Shown: piece by piece, positions 5,373-8,220 of the stretch
Layout: each line of letters opens with the position of its first letter
How positions within the stretch are numbered: the first letter of the stretch is position 1
Source of the DNA: a bacterium
GTDB lineage: Bacteria > Patescibacteriota > Minisyncoccia > Phycocordibacterales > UBA918
Direction of reading: 5' to 3'
Assembly: GCA_027487145.1 (NCBI GenBank)
Contig: JAIYEC010000064.1
Location: 1-8,220, forward strand
Length of the DNA stretch: 8,220 nt
The notes under the pieces: model-generated
Databases searched by the model: none
Told to the model about the DNA's origin: nothing
What the model saw: only the letters and a program-made list of their open reading frames with translations
Program-made: the position numbers and the translations under genes

Positions 5373-6914
5373 TTAATCCATAGGACGAACTAGTGATTCA
5401 ATGAAAGCAATTTCGTCTTTTGTAAGCTTGTATTTTTTGTACAGTTTTTCATCTGACCACTCTTCAGAAAAATCTTGTACTGGTACAAAACTATAGACTT
5501 TCTTCATCGAATTCTGGGTAATCTTAATCATAGATACTAGCAGATGGAAGAATCTAGTTTGTATATATGAAACAACATTTTCTGCTTCCTTTTTAGTCTT
5601 AAAAGGGCCAATTACAAGGTATGTTTCCGTACAACATGTATCAGGACCAACTATAAATGGTTCAAGCCAATCTTTACTTGCGATACCGACTCCCCACGCT
5701 TTCGGAATTAAAACCTTATAACCCTTTAGTAAATTTACGTTCTTTTTAATATCTCCTTTGTTCACATAGCCTAAACCATTTTTTCTCCAGCCGTTATAAT
5801 AAAAGGCAACGCTTCCTTGAAATGGTTCTTTCTTAAATTTTACCTCAACTCTTTTGTAGCCACCCTCAACTCTTGTATCAAATCCGAATGGGTCATTTGC
5901 ACTAACTAATTCAGAAAAAGAAGATTCATTTTTCTTCTGAATCTTTTGTAGTACAGAAATTGAATCGTTATGTCTTATAAAAGTTTCTGCTCCAGGTTCG
6001 AGCAATGGCCGATTTGATTCAGTTACTTTATTGTTATCATGCGTAACAATGCGACAAGTTGCACTTGTTTGCGTTTTATCCCACAAAAAATAACAAACTC
6101 CTCCTTTAATTTCTACACCAGGAAAACAGTCAGATGCATTTAAAAAATCGTGGATTATAGAAATTCTATTATCACGTAACATCTCATCTCTAAATGAGTC
6201 CAGGGCTCTACCGCCAGTAAACCAGCGTGAGGGAATAATCATTGAAAGATAGGTTGGATTGAGTTTTTTGGCTTGCTCAACAAATTTATGGTAAACAGGA
6301 ATTGCACTTGAACCTGTTCCTCCACCGTCGTTCAATTGATATGGCGGATTTCCTATAATGACGTCGAATTTCATATTGTTAAAAAATGTTTCTGGTTCGT
6401 CGGTGTGAATAAATTGATAAGCATAGGTTTCTAATGTGTCTTCTCGATTGTATTCCGATTCACTCGCTCCACAGTAGGTACAGCGTCCACCCTGCCAGGT
6501 ATGGTCCATTCGTTCATAACGAATATTTCCTTGTTCATCATCAAAAACTGTACAGACGGAATACTTTTTGTGGTTGGCTATCTTGCTACAGTATACGCCT
6601 CGACGAGAAAGCAGCGAAGTGAGTTCTGTAATTGCTAGGCCAAAGATTTGATTCTTATAAATATGATTGATACGTTCTTGACGGTCAGGTATCTGTGACT
6701 CTAGCCCTTTATTGAGTCTGACTGCTATCTCTCTTAGGAATACTCCTGTTTTACTCACAGGATCGAGGAATGTCGCGTTTTTGTCGCCCCAGAGCTCACT
6801 TGGGAGTTGGTCCAACATTTGATTCACAACACTTGGGGGCGTAAACACCTCGTCGTTACTAAGGTTGGCAAGACAGGTAAGGACGTCTGGGTTGTAATTA
6901 ATTATTGGCTGCAT
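5373..6914 (-). CDS. Eco57I-like adenine-N6 DNA methyltransferase with zinc-knuckle-like insert
   Basis: The 513-residue protein is a gamma-type amino-methyltransferase. Motif X-like DEVFTPPSVVNQML lies at 21-34, a motif I region FLDPVSKTGVFLREI at 49-63, and the catalytic motif IV, NPPY, at 189-192 within FDVIIGNPPY. Motif I is unusual: where SAM-binding proteins normally read DPACGTG, it has DPVSKTG. A segment RCTYCGASESEY (144-155) holds a CxxC pair, perhaps half of a zinc site with nearby C109 or C121. The region from about 300 onwards should hold target recognition. Adenine-N6 activity is inferred from NPPY. The start overlaps the end of the preceding methyltransferase-like gene by 17 bases, and the helicase starts 4 bases after its stop, so the proteins are probably made together. 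Confidence 0.88.
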   Translation of the reverse strand: MQPIINYNPDVLTCLANLSNDEVFTPPSVVNQMLDQLPSELWGDKNATFLDPVSKTGVFLREIAVRLNKGLESQIPDRQERINHIYKNQIFGLAITELTSLLSRRGVYCSKIANHKKYSVCTVFDDEQGNIRYERMDHTWQGGRCTYCGASESEYNREDTLETYAYQFIHTDEPETFFNNMKFDVIIGNPPYQLNDGGGTGSSAIPVYHKFVEQAKKLNPTYLSMIIPSRWFTGGRALDSFRDEMLRDNRISIIHDFLNASDCFPGVEIKGGVCYFLWDKTQTSATCRIVTHDNNKVTESNRPLLEPGAETFIRHNDSISVLQKIQKKNESSFSELVSANDPFGFDTRVEGGYKRVEVKFKKEPFQGSVAFYYNGWRKNGLGYVNKGDIKKNVNLLKGYKVLIPKAWGVGIASKDWLEPFIVGPDTCCTETYLVIGPFKTKKEAENVVSYIQTRFFHLLVSMIKITQNSMKKVYSFVPVQDFSEEWSDEKLYKKYKLTKDEIAFIESLVRPMD

Positions 6915-7563
6915 ACGCTAGGTTTAAAACATGAGTCAAAGGGTACTCCTTAACTGATTTAGGGATAAAGGTCGGTTCATTAGTGTCGGACCAAAAAGAC
7001 GGGTTAAAGAACAATGTACCGCTAGCTGTCTCAGTTGGAATTAGCTCTTCAAAGAGATAGTCGTGCCGCTTCACCTTGCTATCAACAACCAGGGACCATT
7101 GTGAGAAGATTATTGGCTCCTTTGTTTCTGGATGCTTTAAATCAAGAGCATCGCCAACCACAATGTTTCTGTCTAAAACAAATCGTACAGAATCACGGAG
7201 CTGGTCTTTGGTTTGTTTCTTATACTGAGTCGTATACAAGTCATCAAACAGCATAAAAAGTCGCTCTCGACATTCTCTAGCATTATCTTCAAGTAATTCA
7301 ACGCCATAGATACTTCCGACCGCAATAACTGCCATTCGTTCAAATTCGATCTGACTTTTCCCGTAGACTTTTCTGACGCGATCCAACTTTTGCTCAAGCA
7401 CAGGGAGGAGAAAATTACCTGTACCACAAGCTGGTTCTAAGAACCTTGATTCGATACGTTCGGTCTCATGTTTAACAAGTTCGAGCATGGCATACACCTC
7501 ACGCTCGTTAGTTAAAACTTCACCATGGTCCCGAACCCTATCTTTGGATTTAACTTGCGACAT
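6898..7563 (-). CDS. Methyltransferase-fold protein with intact SAM motif but no NPPY
   Basis: The 221-residue protein begins with the motif X-like stretch RVRDHGEVLTNEREV (9-23), followed by a textbook SAM-binding motif I, FLEPACGTGNFLLPVLEQKL (41-60), an acidic motif II at IYGVELLEDNARECRERL (85-102) and a motif III-like NIVVGDALDL (133-142). In related N6-adenine methyltransferases the next strand ends in NPPY. Here the equivalent WSLVVDSKVKRHDY (156-169) lacks it, and the chain ends soon after. It therefore looks able to bind SAM but not to methylate alone. It is the first gene of the operon and overlaps the NPPY-bearing methyltransferase gene by 17 bases. The likely role is a partner or SAM-binding half of that enzyme (inference); a truncated relic is the alternative. 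No strong Shine-Dalgarno sequence precedes the ATG. Confidence 0.82.
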   Translation of the reverse strand: MSQVKSKDRVRDHGEVLTNEREVYAMLELVKHETERIESRFLEPACGTGNFLLPVLEQKLDRVRKVYGKSQIEFERMAVIAVGSIYGVELLEDNARECRERLFMLFDDLYTTQYKKQTKDQLRDSVRFVLDRNIVVGDALDLKHPETKEPIIFSQWSLVVDSKVKRHDYLFEELIPTETASGTLFFNPSFWSDTNEPTFIPKSVKEYPLTHVLNLAYAANN

Positions 7564-7637
7564 CTTGTTAAAAGAATAGCACGGATCCTTATGGGGTCAT
7601 ACTTCTTAGACTGTAAAATATAACCCAAAATATGGCT

Positions 7638-7671
7638 AGTATAATTAGTAAACAGTGGAAACACTTTCCAC
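7638..7671 (-). promoter_or_regulatory. Probable promoter of the restriction-like operon with overlapping inverted-repeat operator
   Basis: On the minus strand a good -10 element, TATACT (7643-7638), lies in an AT-rich stretch 75 bases upstream of the first methyltransferase-like gene. Where the -35 would fall, the sequence has no TTGACA-like hexamer but a perfect inverted repeat, GTGGAAA-CAC-TTTCCAC as read on the plus strand (7655-7671). A regulator-dependent promoter fits: a dimeric protein could repress or activate by binding this 17-base site. No controller-protein gene is visible in the window. Confidence 0.45.
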
Positions 7672-7748
7672 AGGAATACTTGATCTTTTGCTATACAAAT
7701 GCTACAGTTTATCAATCACGACGAGAAGGGTTGCGAACGGCTAACTAC

Positions 7749-8220
7749 CTAAGCAGCCCTTTTCTTTTTCTCTAATTTTACCTTAGTGTCTGGGTTTGAA
7801 AGGTCGGCAAAATACGGTGCCCCAATTTGCTTATAAAGCGATGAGGCATATCGTTGTTTTGGAAAGAGAATCTTCTCTAGTCTATTTTGCTCAATAAGGA
7901 AGTCGACTAGTGATTTGTAATCACCATCACCTGAAACAAGAACGATTCTCTCGAAGTCTTCTTTGAGATACAGACGTTTCATGATTGAGAGGATAATATC
8001 CGAGTCGACATTACCTTTCTTATCTCCGAGCATTGCAGCAGTATGTTGTCTAAACACTAAGATAAATCCTGCTGTTTGTATTTCTTCGTAGAGAGCATCT
8101 CCTTTACCATCCTCTTGAATATAGCCAAGATAATAGTATGCCTTAGCGACATTATACTTTTTCTCAAGGTAGACACGAAAGCGAGCAAGATCTACCCGCC
8201 ATTCTGGGTCGCGTTGTGTA
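7749..8220 (-). CDS. NYN/LabA-like domain protein, C-terminal part (5' end beyond window)
   Basis: The frame is open without a stop from 8219 down to the TAG at 7749, giving 156 residues. The GTG at 8057 is an internal Val codon, not a convincing start, because conserved-looking sequence continues upstream (AYYYLGYIQEDGKGDALYEE). The fold is that of NYN (PIN-like) nucleases of the LabA group: the acidic GNVDSDIILSIMKRLYL segment, then FERIVLVSGDGDYKSLVDFL, where SGDGDY is the family signature holding metal-binding Asp residues, followed by a basic tail ending KLEKKKRAA. The first catalytic Asp, expected near the N-terminus, lies outside the window. Family members are probable RNases. The gene ends 185 bases before the restriction-like operon and has no clear terminator, so a functional link to it is uncertain. 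Confidence 0.85.
   Translation of the reverse strand, partial: TQRDPEWRVDLARFRVYLEKKYNVAKAYYYLGYIQEDGKGDALYEEIQTAGFILVFRQHTAAMLGDKKGNVDSDIILSIMKRLYLKEDFERIVLVSGDGDYKSLVDFLIEQNRLEKILFPKQRYASSLYKQIGAPYFADLSNPDTKVKLEKKKRAA

Noticed and set aside
1990..7563. Acquisition of the restriction-like locus by a mobile element
   Set aside because: No transposase, integrase, tRNA gene or clear flanking direct repeat is visible in the window, so transfer is plausible for this kind of locus but not supported here.
7661..7673. TTTCCACA as a DnaA box
   Set aside because: It differs from the consensus TTATNCACA, stands alone, and is better explained as one arm of the inverted repeat. There is no other sign of an origin.
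7749..8057. A complete 102-residue gene starting at GTG 8057
   Set aside because: The frame stays open to the window edge and upstream sequence continues the NYN fold, so the gene is longer and only its C-terminal part is here.

Overview
The window reads as a compact bacterial chromosome segment of low to moderate GC. All long genes lie on the minus strand and use the standard code, with TAA and TAG stops. The style (very short intergenic gaps, weak Shine-Dalgarno sequences, an AtpZ-type protein heading an F-type ATP synthase operon, a small LabA-like NYN nuclease nearby) suggests a Candidate Phyla Radiation / Patescibacteria genome. That assignment is inference; no rRNA or universal marker is present to settle it.

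Reading from low to high coordinates: (1) Positions 1-1659 hold the start of an F1Fo ATP synthase operon, transcribed leftward as atpZ, atpB (a), atpE (c), atpF (b, cut by the window edge). The c subunit carries the full sodium-binding signature with a second carboxylate in helix 1. (2) Positions 1660-1989 are a 330-base region without a long gene. It contains a small plus-strand unit: a structured leader, a strong Shine-Dalgarno site, a 24-codon ORF with an internal hairpin, and an intrinsic terminator. The leader can fold in two mutually exclusive ways that would expose or hide the ribosome binding site and start codon. (3) Positions 1990-7563 are a four-gene, tightly coupled minus-strand operon that looks like a restriction-modification or related DNA-defence locus. 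In transcription order it encodes a methyltransferase-fold protein without a catalytic NPPY motif, an Eco57I-like methyltransferase with NPPY but an altered SAM motif, a superfamily 2 helicase with an N-terminal GIY-YIG-type nuclease domain, and a second GIY-YIG nuclease with a DUF4357-like tail. (4) Positions 7564-7748 hold the probable promoter of that operon with a 17-base inverted repeat over the -35 position. (5) Positions 7749-8220 encode the C-terminal part of a NYN/LabA-like protein that enters from beyond the window edge.

As a working model, the two methyltransferase-like proteins form the modification part (possibly as complementary halves), the helicase-nuclease translocates on or opens DNA, and one or both GIY-YIG domains cut it. 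The most unusual signal is the small plus-strand RNA between the ATP synthase operon and the defence locus. It looks like a translationally switched microprotein gene or a structured regulatory RNA.
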